A DNA stretch of 64,000 nt from Dentipellis sp. KUC8613 (taxonomy: Eukaryota > Basidiomycota > Agaricomycetes > Russulales > Hericiaceae), in the NCBI GenBank assembly GCA_002286715.1, contig NSJX01000017.1:421244-485243 (forward strand). Reading direction: 5' to 3'. The notes under the pieces are model-generated. The model saw nothing but the letters and a program-made list of their open reading frames with translations. It searched no databases and was not told where the DNA came from. The position numbers and the translations under genes are program-made. Of the stretch, positions 53,983-64,000 are shown piece after piece; within the stretch, counting starts at the first letter, position 1; each line of letters begins with the position of its first letter.

Positions 53983-56384
53983 CGCGTTAGGCTCTCCATG
54001 TATCCATGTGATGAGATCGAATGGACGCGCGAGAAGTACGAAGAAGCTCGGTCACATACGCCGCGAAGCGCGTGGCCTCAGTACATGTTGAGCCGCGACG
54101 CGTGTTCTTGTCTGTTCTTGTGCATCTTCACGCGTGCTTGGTGGCCCTTTACAGTAATGTCCCCGGCGACTTGAGGCGACCCACGCTGTGCGCAGCTGCT
54201 GTCAGTTGTCCGTGTGGGGTATGTTCGGCATTCATATGGATGAGAACTGCGTGAGGTCTATGGCGTGTCTAGATCAGATTTGACGACAAGTTGATCGAAG
54301 CCAACGCAACACGTGCCGTACAGAAGCTGTGCTCCGACGCGCATCCACAGTCGTCAGCATAAAAGACGTGTAGTGCTGTATGGCGTTCTCGGTCATGCCT
54401 GTCACGGTGAGTAAAACAAGTGAACCCTGATGGGCCGTCGCAAGGACGGAAGAGGTCAAAAGCATGGCACATAAACCGCGCCTGAGACCAGCGGCAGGCT
54501 CCATGTGCAAGTTCTCAATTGGTAAGGCGGGTTATACAAGGCTGCACATGGTTCTGAAGTTATTCTGTGTGTCATGGCCGGCGATTTGTGAAATGCCTTT
54601 TGCTATGTCGATTCAATTAAACGGCGAGACTCGCGCATGGTCGTCAGGCAGGCGTTGGTTTGGGGAAGGGTCGGGCATCATGCAGGTATCAATGAAGTGG
54701 CCATGGAGGGTTCAATCAGACGCAAAGAGCGTGTTATAAATGGCCACATACCGGCCGTCCCGAGCTGCACATCCGGAGAATTCGGTTCTGTGGGAATTTC
54801 TGATTGGGACCGTCTGCGATGCCGAAGGGGTGGACGTCCGATGACCGACTTACGACAACTGGGTCGACGCATGAGAGTCCAGACTGCAAGCTGCAGCAGC
54901 GGTCGCTGCGTCTGTCTCTGGTGCGAGCACAAGCAGGCGACGGTCCGATCGACAAAAATGGAAAAGCATACTGACCTCAGTGTACCGTAGCTCGATATCT
55001 CGCAGCATATATGCTGGCTTCATAGACGAGCGACAACCCCAACCACCAACAGAAAATCGGTGGAGGAGTCAAACGATGCGTAACAGATGGTGGGTGATAC
55101 GAAAACCCGTGCGAAGGCATGAGGGGCCTGGAATATGGCGTCATGTAGAGCATTCTTTTTATATTCTCGACACCGGCACGTTTCTGTGACGCCGTAAGAC
55201 ACAGCGATACTGCGTACCAATATGTCAATACCCGCTACAAATTCGTCCAATGAGATGAGCAGGTGAGTACTCACGAACTGATCACAAAATAATGCGGGTA
55301 GGTAACTGGAAATAATCCGCGACCTTCGGTTGAAGGGCAGAAGCGCAGATTTGTTGGAAAAGACCTAGTAGCGAGACGTACTAGAACTGCTCCATCACTT
55401 ACCTGTCAGCGATACCGTAGCCCCAAATCGGCTCAGATCGAGTCTATTTTCTTAGAGGCGAGATGCAGCTGTGTTGGTGTAATGAAGAAGACCATGTATC
55501 CAGAGGCGAAGTACAAGTGGACGAGTCAGTGTACAAGCGTCCTAGTAGTATGATAGTAGAGTACCACGCAGGGCGTTACCGACGTTCACAATGAAATTCA
55601 CATGGACCAACAACCTACAACATGTCAAAACAACGCGTAGGTCACGCGGCACGCGTCTATCGAGTCTTTCGACGCGTTCACTTTGTCTAAGACCTCCTCC
55701 TCACACCCGTCTCCTTCTTTAAAATGCTACCCGACCACGAGTCGCACCCCCCAGGAAGAACATCGGAAATATGCTTGGGTGTCATCTAATCATCCCAGGA
55801 TTGCCAACTGCATCAACGCCATCACGGCCGATAGAATCCTATGGTAAGCTTATCTCCAAACGCACCCGTTCGCGCGATAAGCAACACCTTTCCTTGGAGC
55901 GCTCTTTGGGCACCCTCAAACTAGAAGCGACAGCTATGTTTGAATTGAAGATGCTGATAAGAATGTCATAGTCAGATGACTCGGTGGTTTCCTGGTTTGC
56001 TGTCCAACTAGACAGGAAGGTACCGTGCTTGTCCGTCCTTCTGACAAGGACTGCTGTATCGTATCTCAGACGTTGTTTCAGGTCGAAATCTTATATGAAG
56101 ACGACTAACGCTGTATGGACACAAAAGCCTCGATATCGAACAGCAGCGTCAGATACAGCGTGGAGGAGGAAGCCCGTTTCCCGCTTCGAGCCACTTTACG
56201 TGAATTGCGCTGGAGATAAGGAGTCCAGTGCCTGTTCGCGATGTGGAGAAGTCTGATATTTAAAGCCATATCGGTTCTGGGATTTGGCGCCTTGTCCTTC
56301 TCTGCTCTCGACTTCTGACGAGAAAGGAGACGACTCTCGGAGCGCTCTATTCTTGCCTTGACGACGACTGCAAAGCTGCACACG
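53983..56384. other. 2.4 kb intergenic between divergent CP2 and urea permease
   Basis: Divergent promoter region of CP2 (-) and the DUR3-like gene (+). No coding sequence or repeat could be supported. Short open frames at 54464-54990 lack domains. Confidence 0.45.
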
Positions 56385-59265
56385 ATGTCTTCTGCAGAGA
56401 CGGTGTTACCGCAAGGGGCTGGCTATGGTGTCGGTGAGTTGAGATCAGATTACTTGTCTTTACGATACTGATTGCTGTTCATCCGTGTGTCAGTTGTTGG
56501 TGCGTATCCTCGGAGTGCCTACTATGCCCGGACGTGAACATATCAATTGCTATAGGGATTGGGCTGTTCTTTAGCGCTTTCATGCTGGTTCTCACAGCTC
56601 TCCAAACGCGCTATACTGCATTTTCTCCGAAGTCATCAGAGGAGTTCAGTAGCGCGTCGCGGAGTGTAAAGCCTGGACTGATCGCCTCTGGTATTGTCTC
56701 AGCGTGGACTTGGGCCGCTACACTGGTGTGCCCTTTCCTAGGTCCATGCATACCAAATGTCTTACTATATGCGGTCCATATAGCTTCAGTCAAGCGCTGT
56801 CGCATATAAGTTCGGAATTTCGGGACCGTGGTGGTATGGTTCGGGCGCGACAGTGCAAGTTCTGCTATTCGCACAAGTGAGTTTTTAGTATTCGTTGTTC
56901 AGTTGTCGCTATATCTCTGCCTCGACAGCTCGCGGCGAAACTGAAGCTCAATGCACCATATGCGCATACGTGGTTGGAAATCGTCGGGGCTAGATGGGGA
57001 ACTGTTGCGCATCTTGTTTTTATGTTCTTTGGGTGCGTACCGGAATGCACTAACTCCCTTCAACGGAACTGAACTTATCATATACAGCCTGGCGACAAAC
57101 ATCATTGTTTCCTCCATGCTGATCCTTGGTGGATCCGCTACTGTTACGGATTTGACCGGGATGAACACGATTGCTGTAAGCTTACCATTCAGGCTCATAC
57201 TCAATGACTGAGCTCCTCGTGTACTTCAGGCGTGTTTCTTGATCCCTCTTGGAGTCGCGATCTACGTCGTTGTAGGAGGAATGCGAGCAACTTTGCTCTG
57301 CGACTAGTGCGAACCTCTGTTCTACTCAAAAGTCCTCGAAATCATGCTCATTTGACTCGACAGCACGCATACAACCGTACTGTTCGCGATCATCCTCACT
57401 TTCGCCTTCACCGTATACGCCACATCCCCCAAAATCGGCTCGCTATCAGCTATGCACGAACTGCTCGTCAATGCGGCTGAAGCAAACCCTGTACCAGGAA
57501 ATGCCCATGGATCCTACCTTACAATGCGTTCGAAGAACGGCCTCATCTTTGGCGTCATCAACGTTATTGGGAACTTCGCGACTGTCTTCCAGGACCAAGC
57601 GTACTGGCAGCGTGCGATCGCGAGCAAGCCCGCGAGCTGCGTGAAAGCTTATCTGCTTGGAGGGCTCGCATGGTACATCCAAGTCCTTTTTCAGTGCTAC
57701 ATTTTACTAATATAAACTAGGTTTGCAATCCCATTCACATTCGCCACGACACTCGGCCTCGCAGCCGTAGCGCTCAAAGGCGACCCCGACATGCCCATCC
57801 TCACGCCCAGCGACGTCTCCGCCGGCCTCCCAGCTGCCGCGGCGGCGTCTGCACTGCTCGGCAAGTCGGGAGCAGCGATTTTGCTCGTGCTGCTGTTCTT
57901 GGCTGTCACTTCTGCGACATCCGCAGAGCTGATTGCTGTGTCTTCGATTCTGACCTATGATGTTTACAAGGTATGCTGTCGAGCTCCGATTCGGGAATGT
58001 TTGTAGCATATCTAATGTCGATTTGGGAGTGCAGAAATACATCAATCCGAAGGCTACGGAGGCGCAGATTTTGAAGGTGTCGCATGCCATGGCAAGCCGT
58101 CTTGACATATTGTTGGCTTCCAATTGGCTCACGCCTTCGTGGTCTACAGGTTGCCTTTTTCGCCCTTTGCATGGGCATTGCTGGGCTTATATTCTTCTAC
58201 ATCGGCGTTTCGATGGGCTGGCTCTACGTAAGTCGTCAGATTGAATCTGCGCTGGACGTATTCGCTAAATCTGACGTCTTGCAGACATTCATGGGTGTCA
58301 TCCTCGGCTCGGCGGTTGCACCAATCGCTCTATGTATTACATGGTCGCGTGCCAACAAATGGGGCTGCATCGTCGGTGCGATCGCGGGCTTTTTCGCAGG
58401 CATCATTGCGTGGCTGGTCACGACGAGCACGTTGAATAACAGCGTTATCAATGTGACGACTTCGGGAGGTCGGTTGTGGCTCTTCGCTGTTGTGCAGAAT
58501 GGTATTGACGAGGTGTACGCAGGTGACTATGAGATGCTCGCAGGGAACCTGGCTTCCATCGGGGTTGGCGCAATCATCGCCACCGCCACGTCATATATGG
58601 TGCGTTGCAATCCCTCGACGCATTACAGAACTCTAGTCTCATATTCAATGCGCAAACCCAGTGGCCAGAGAATTTCGATTTCGAATCCACGCGTGCTCTG
58701 AATGCCCCGAAATCCGCACCTATCGAAGAGAAGAGTGACGACCTGGATCGCAAGAGCCCCGACGACGAGAAACGGATGTCGTCGGACGTCAGCTCTGCAG
58801 TCGACGAAGCCGTCATGCCACCGCAATCCGATAGCGACCTTGACCCTGTAGCGCTGGGCAAAGCTTTCAGATTTGCTGCATGGTCGTCTGTTATTTTGGT
58901 ATGTACCACCCCAGTTTCCACGTCTCCGAAAGATTGCTGACGCCTCAATATTGTGAAGCTGCTCATTATGTTGATCATCATCCCGCTCCCTCTATTCTTC
59001 GCACAGACGATATACGGTCTGCACGGATTCTCGGCATGGGTCGTCATCGGCATCATCTGGTGCTTCTGCTCCGCCATTTCGGTCGTCTTGTACCCGCTGT
59101 GGGAGAGCAGGGAAGCGTTGCGGCAGATTACAACGGGGATGTATAAGGTACGAGGGTTGGGTTATTTCTTCTGAAAGGGTAGCTGACATCGCGATGTGAA
59201 TATAGGATGTCTTTGGAAAGGGCAGCGGCAAGTATGTGGCGCCCTCGCCTGTTACGAACGCATGA
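56385..59265 (+). CDS. DUR3-like urea/polyamine active transporter
   Basis: Plasma-membrane sodium:solute symporter family protein; DUR3 homologues import urea (and in yeast polyamines) with protons. About 675 residues with some 14-15 hydrophobic helices. Seen: [37 protein letters not shown] followed by [144 protein letters not shown]. The large hydrophilic loop near residue 515-585 is acidic and Ser-rich. It ends VTNA at 59265. Exon 2 is only 6 nt (56494-56499) and one intron (about 58093-58150) uses a GC donor. Expression of such genes usually responds to nitrogen status; no GATA-site analysis was possible by eye. Confidence 0.93.
56494..56499 (+). other. 6-nt micro-exon of the urea permease
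   Basis: TTGTTG, after TGTCAG and before GTGCGT, supplies two codons' worth of sequence (GV-V-V-G) that keep the frame between [15 protein letters not shown] and IGLFFSAF, matching the family sequence at this point. Confidence 0.7.
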
Positions 59266-59529
59266 TTTTAGATATGATTTGTCCGTTGTACGATTGGTTG
59301 ATGAATGCATTTCAAGATTACGACAAAAAGAACTCCACTCTCATGGTGGCCTTCTGTCTGCAAATCTCAACGACGAAGTAGTCTTTCACGGGCATGCTCA
59401 CCACCCTCTGCTCCAGATTTCGATACTATGAATACAATTGTGACCACTCGGCCTACTGTCTGCGCAATATGACAACTTTCAGCACGAACACAACCACTCG
59501 TCCATCCTCGCTTCGCGCTCGACGATGCC

Positions 59530-61110
59530 TCAGTTCTTCGGCTCAGGCCTGAGCGGCTGGAGGAGCGGCATGTGGTCGAAGCGACCAGTTCCCTGAATGA
59601 ACCTGTTGTTGAACGTCCCATCGCCCTACACAGATACACAATCGTCAGGAATATGCAAGGTGGTGCAACGAAAGAGGGCACGAACGATCATAGTGGTCGG
59701 GAAGCCGGGGTCGAAGGGCAGGATGTTCTCGAGGTACGCGATTTGCTCCTTGGAAAGCGCGATGCTCAGCGCCTCGATGTTCGCGTGTAGATGCTCGACC
59801 TTGCGGCCTCCGACGATGGGGAAGACGAAGGGTGTCTTGTGCATCAGGTACGCGATCGCAACTACGCATCCCCGCAAGTCAGCATGATATTGATAGCTCG
59901 TTCGCAAAGCTACACCCACCGGCCTGAATAGTCTTCGCGCCGACCTCCTTGGCCACCTTCTCCAGAGCAGCACTCATAGCACGTTCTTCCTCATTGCGCT
60001 CCCAGTTTGGCTGGAACACGGTCCTGCCCTTCTCGCCGGACTGGCGCCGAGCCTCCTCTTCCGCGTCCGTGCGGATTTTCCCGGAAGCAAGCACGTCCCA
60101 TGGCGCCAGAGCCAGCCCTAGTATAAGGTCAGAGGTCGGTTATATTAGTGATAGTTGAAAGGGAAGGAACTGACCTTCGTCACGGGCCATAGGGATGATC
60201 TCGCGCTCGAAAGAACGCTTCATCACGTTCCACTGGCCCTGGTAAATGGAGAAGGGCGTCTTTCCGTGGTCTCGCGCCCACTGGTTTGCTTTCGCAACGA
60301 CCCACGCCGGTGTGTCCTACAATAATATGTGTCAGAATTAGACATTCAAGACGGTGCCATAGCGCCACGCTTGCTTACAGATGCACCCTAGAGCAAATTC
60401 GCGTCAATAAATGGAGTCCAGAAGAAAAACATACGGGAAAGGGCTTACAAGGTAGATAACCTTTCGCTCAGCGACGAGGTTATGCAGGTGGCCCATGACT
60501 TCCGGAATGCTGGTCTCGTAGTCCCACCAGTGGATGTACAAGATATCGATATAGTTCGTTCTGAGCTTTTTGAGCGAGTCCTCGACGCTGACGTAGAGTG
60601 CCTTCGCGCTGTTCGCGACGTAGTTCGCTCGCACCGTCGCGTGCGGGTCAGAGCGTTTGTAGCTCGCCGAGAACTGTCCTCAGCAAGCGTGTCAGTGGAA
60701 GTGTTTCTTCGAGGAATCGAGCTGCTTACTTTTGTTGCGATGACAAGTTGGTCCCTTATTCCCCGGGCTTCTGCCCATTCACCTATGAATTGCTCGGACG
60801 ATTCTTCTTGACTATTCAAAGCGTCGTTTAGCTTTTCTAACGCGCAAATCTCCCTGAGCGAAAGCGAGAAAAGGTAAGTGACTTACTAGGCATTGGCGGT
60901 ATCAATGAAGTTACCGCCCGCGTCAAAGTACGCGTCCAGGAGCTTGAAACTAGACTCTTTGTCCATAGAGCCCATCCCGACTTTCGCCCACTTGTCACCG
61001 ATAGACATAGCTCCGAGCTGCAAGGGAGACACGCGCACGCCCGCCGTCGGCGAAAGCACGCGGTAGTGCGCGAGCGCGGTAGGCGGCACGAGCGGAGGTG
61101 GGAGGGACAT
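59530..61110 (-). CDS. Aryl-alcohol dehydrogenase (AAD-type aldo-keto reductase)
   Basis: NADP-dependent reductase of aromatic aldehydes such as veratraldehyde, typical of wood-decay basidiomycetes, where it recycles aryl alcohols for hydrogen-peroxide-producing oxidases. About 383 residues, the normal length. Start ATG 61110, stop 59530-59532. Seen: [12 protein letters not shown], catalytic Asp/Tyr in FIDTANA-YQEESSEQ, Lys at the end of QLVIATK, His in [10 protein letters not shown], then [68 protein letters not shown] and the family end GDGTFNNRF. Tyr is split across an intron. A 9-nt exon (60379-60387, GAS) is required. The segment after the Lys is a little shorter than in other AADs I know. 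Confidence 0.92.
60379..60387 (-). other. 9-nt micro-exon of the aryl-alcohol dehydrogenase
   Basis: Encodes Gly-Ala-Ser between CTCTAG and GTAAGC. It joins KVIYL to DTPAWVV and restores the family sequence LG(A/V)SDTPAW. Confidence 0.8.
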
Positions 61111-61980
61111 GTTGTTTAGGTACTAACGCGTTTAGGGGGATGGGGAGAGAACTTAATGTTCGAGTCGCTCAGACACAACGGGCCCTTATATATAGGCAGC
61201 GGCCCAGACGACTGGTGACGCTCATCGATTATGCGATGGAGGTCCTGCAGCGCAGATCTGCGTCCTAGGCCTGGGAGTGGTTATTCAGCGTCCGGGCGAT
61301 TTAATTCGCAGACGCTGCACCCACCATTGTCCGTCCGTGTCCCGTGATCATGCGTAGAACACGGCCTATAGGTATTGGGCCGTCGTCATAGCAGTCGAGA
61401 CCATACAGAGTAGTTATCAGACTTTTGCCACTTATGCTATTTCATCCGTCAAGACGCGTGCCGCCAAAGCGTGAGCAGATGACCACCTGGCAGGCAATGG
61501 GCCAGGCCAGAGTTGTGGAGTGGAGATCAAGGCCATGAATCGATGCGGATACGACTCACTGTGCGAAGGAGTTGAAGTCCATCGATGTTTCGAATCTCTT
61601 CTGTCAAGCATCCGAACACTTCATTGTACGTTACCCTACCATAAAGTTGTTCAGCCTCGTAAATATGTCTGAGTCGTCCTAGAGTCGAAGTCGCAGAGGC
61701 CGCGTTGGCACGGCATTTGCAATTCAGCTGCTTTGTGAGTGTAGGGACGGCGTCGTTGTGGATCCTTGTCGATCATGAAGTTGAAGCATTGATAAGACAC
61801 AAGACGGCCCGCTTACGACCAAAATTTATGCTTCCCCTAAGAACTGGATTAGTGAGAATATAGGGTCACTGCCGTGTAGTCCTTAAAATGTAATACAGTT
61901 ATTGAAGTCATCTAGTACAAACAAATCGACGACCAAGTCATTTCTTCTCACCATCACGGAATTGGGCGAACCTCGTCTTG
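61111..61980. promoter_or_regulatory. AAD promoter (TATA at 61195) and SDR2 3' flank
   Basis: TATATATAA on the minus strand at about 61195-61204, 85-95 bases before the AAD start codon. The remainder to 61980 holds no supported gene. Confidence 0.5.
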
Positions 61981-63317
61981 TTAAATGCTCCCAACATCTG
62001 TGACGACCTCTTCCCAGTCGTCCAGCAACTTCGTGATTCTGCCTTGACGAGCCCTGATATCGCTGACGGCATCCGCTCCCAGAGGTAGCCACAGCGGCCA
62101 TGGCTTGCCCTTCGCCTTCCCCTCACCCTTTACGACATCTACAAGAATATCCATGCCCACCATCGGGTCACCCTGTCCGGGCCGTTGCCCCAGCTTGCTG
62201 AACCTCTCCTCGATAGCCTGCCGCGTGGGCTCGTAGTCGGCGATTGGCGCTCCCGAGGTAGTGGCGGGGTAGATCCCCGGCGTCTTGAACGAGCCAGGGC
62301 AGACGATCAGAACACGAATATTGAAGGGCTGCACTTCGGCCGAGAGCGTCTCGCCATAGGCTGATTCACCGGGCAAACGCACATGGGGCTAAGGTGAGCG
62401 CCTACGTAGAATATTCTCAAGACGCAAGGGCACTCACAGTGAACGGCAGCCTTTGATACTGCGTAGACACCTGTTTCGACGAGATGAGCTCGTGATTGCG
62501 CGCTGCACGCCTCAGTCAGGGAGCAGGCTCATCAGACTCACCAATACCCTGTGAGTATAGCGGTTGAGTACCATCCGGCCTGAAACAGCTAAGTGGGAAA
62601 GAAAGGAAGACGTACGGGGAACTCATTTCGCCATGCTGAACGGCTGCCAATAATAACCACTGTGCCATCTCTGCGCTCGCGCATGTGGGGGAGTATGGCA
62701 TTTGTTACGTTGATCACACCGAATAGATTCGTCTGGAGCGACTTCTGCAAAAATTCAGCCCTGCGTCAGAAGAGAATCCATGGTCAATATCTGCCGAAGA
62801 CGCGTGGAGGATAGCAGAGATGCAGAAGGCACGTTGCGGTCGATCAGATGCGGCACATCAAACGATAAGCACATCGGCGCCAAAGGGGATGCTGGCATGG
62901 ATCATCGAGATGCCTGACTGAAGACTGAGCGCTCGCGGATGGAAAAGGGACCTACCCGCCCTCTTCTTGAATGGTGCGTATGCCGACTCCAGCGTTGTTG
63001 ACGACGACATCAACGCGTCCCCATACTTTGATCGCTCCGTCCACGCTGTGCTTGATGTCCTCGAACGGCAGAGAGACGTCAAGTTCGAAGAGATGGAGGC
63101 GTTCCGAAACGATCTCGTCCAGTTCATGATGGGGGAACTTAGGGGCGCTACGAACGCCGGCGAGGACGCGGTCGCCACGCGCAAGAGCGCGTTTCGTCAA
63201 CGCGAGACCAAGCCCACCAGAGGCCCCTATGCTAGCAAGATGAGCGGGGAAAACCCAACACAAGTCATAGGGCGCACCGGTAATCAACCACACCTTCGTT
63301 GTCGTTAATTCAACCAT
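61981..63317 (-). CDS. Short-chain dehydrogenase/reductase (SDR2), 291 aa
   Basis: Paralogue of SDR1. Six exons, 63278-63317, 62956-63226, 62616-62760, 62542-62548, 62438-62470 and 61981-62360, sum to 292 codons. Start ATG 63317 (MVELTTTKVWLITG). Seen: cofactor motif TGASGGLGLAL, RVDVVVNNAGVGI, NLFGVINVTNAILPHMRERR, VVIIGSRSAW, catalytic Tyr/Lys in GVYAVSKAAVH, then RVLIVCPGSFKTPG and DPMVGMDILVDVVKGEG. Compared with SDR1 it has one additional intron of about 190 nt inside the NNAG exon (after IQEEGG). The 7-nt and 33-nt exons are the same as in SDR1. Substrate unknown; SDR1 and SDR2 lie about 14 kb apart on the same strand, around the carboxypeptidase, urea permease and AAD genes. Confidence 0.9.
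62542..62548 (-). other. 7-nt micro-exon of SDR2
   Basis: Sense GGTATTG between a CTCACAG acceptor and a GTGAGT donor, giving P-G-I-G-VYAVSK. Same length, phase and place as the SDR1 micro-exon. Confidence 0.75.
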
Positions 63318-64000
63318 CCTAGGGATATCGATTAGACTTAGTTATTGACGGTCTGCGAAGGAAAAGGTCCGAAGAACACGAAAGGGTTTGAGAGGTCTGT
63401 ATAGGTCGGAGATAAGAAGCTGCTGGAAGCTGCGGTCTGCGGAGGAGTGAAGCAGTGCTACGTCCGGTGCCTTCATGCATGTTTAAATGAATGCTAGCGG
63501 GCGCCGGATCAAACTAGGATTGACTGTGAATTTGAATTGTCCAGGCGAAATAATTCGCCGACTACAGCGCGCGGCTGAGAGGAGGGCATACACAAACGAT
63601 AGTGTCTGGGCGTTTCGGTGGTGGTGGGACGATACCCGAGTCCATTTCAAAACTGCGGACTCACCAGACACGCTGCAGATCCTCCTAGGACGAACCTACT
63701 ATATGGGGTAAAGGTGAAAGATGTAGGTTCTCTGAATAGAAAAAATGACCGGTGAGTTCTGAGTAAGTAGCACAGGAGGAGGATGGGATTGAACCTTGCT
63801 TACAATTCCTTGAACAAAAAATTGCAAACGCGATGTCTCCGAGTCCGATACGCGTCAGCATTTCCGTGACTAGCACGTGGTTTGGTGGAGATGGCACATG
63901 CAGCCGTGCAAATTCCGGCATCGGTAAGGTTTATTGCCGGAACAGCCCGACCGGCGGCTATTGGCCCTCATCCAAGTTCCATGTTACAGTGAACGTGGCT
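63318..64000. other. Right-edge region, nothing certain
   Basis: SDR2 promoter side. A minus-strand frame at 63685-63921 (ATG 63921, MPEFARLHVPSPPN onward, with a GTAAGC donor after 40 codons) could be a first exon, but no partner exon or domain was found. Confidence 0.3.

Overview
The window is nuclear DNA of a filamentous basidiomycete, most likely a wood- or litter-decaying agaricomycete. Genes are dense and cut by many introns of about 43-70 nt, usually with GTGCGT, GTACGT or GTGAGT donors and CTAAC/CTAAT-like branch sites. The gene set includes an aryl-alcohol dehydrogenase of the lignin-degradation type, S10 carboxypeptidases, a DUR3 urea transporter, profilin, a BEACH protein and F-box proteins. 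I rebuilt exons by hand from splice signals, reading frame and family similarity; total coding lengths were checked for divisibility by three in AKR1, AKR2, the 325-aa nuclear protein, P1, P2 and both SDRs.

Layout, left to right. 1-1453 (-): 5' part of a low-complexity protein that runs off the left edge. 1454-5961: no gene, but a diverged two-copy tandem repeat with a ~1.4 kb unit. 5962-7944 (+) and 8250-10119 (-): two convergent aldo-keto reductases of different subfamilies. 10807-14893 (-): F-box/WD40 protein. 15489-23291 (-): very large BEACH protein. 23910-25079 (-): small nuclear-type protein. 25080-28559: largely empty. 28560-31272 (-) and 35831-37405 (-): two members, here called P1 and P2, of a family I do not recognise; between them lie an F-box protein (31932-33647, +) and a ToxD-like enoyl reductase (34093-35380, +). 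37800-38516 (-): profilin. 40491-41450 (+): cysteine-rich secreted protein. 42390-46246 (+): oversized O-methyltransferase. 46688-47842 (-): SDR. 48704-51008 and 51690-53929 (-): tandem S10 carboxypeptidases. 56385-59265 (+): DUR3. 59530-61110 (-): aryl-alcohol dehydrogenase. 61981-63317 (-): second SDR.

The right half (about 46.6-63.4 kb) has an accessory character: paralogous oxidoreductases, secreted peptidases and a urea permease, fitting extracellular protein use, nitrogen scavenging and aromatic-aldehyde metabolism. No backbone enzyme of a biosynthetic cluster is visible.

The points most worth a second look are the P1/P2 family (same four-exon structure and intron phases, a near-identical C-terminal motif, very different centres), seven exons of 6-20 nt across six or more genes, an O-methyltransferase more than twice the usual length because of disordered insertions, and the tandem repeat with a near-identical patch inside diverged flanks. 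No rRNA, convincing tRNA, CRISPR array or intact transposon was found.
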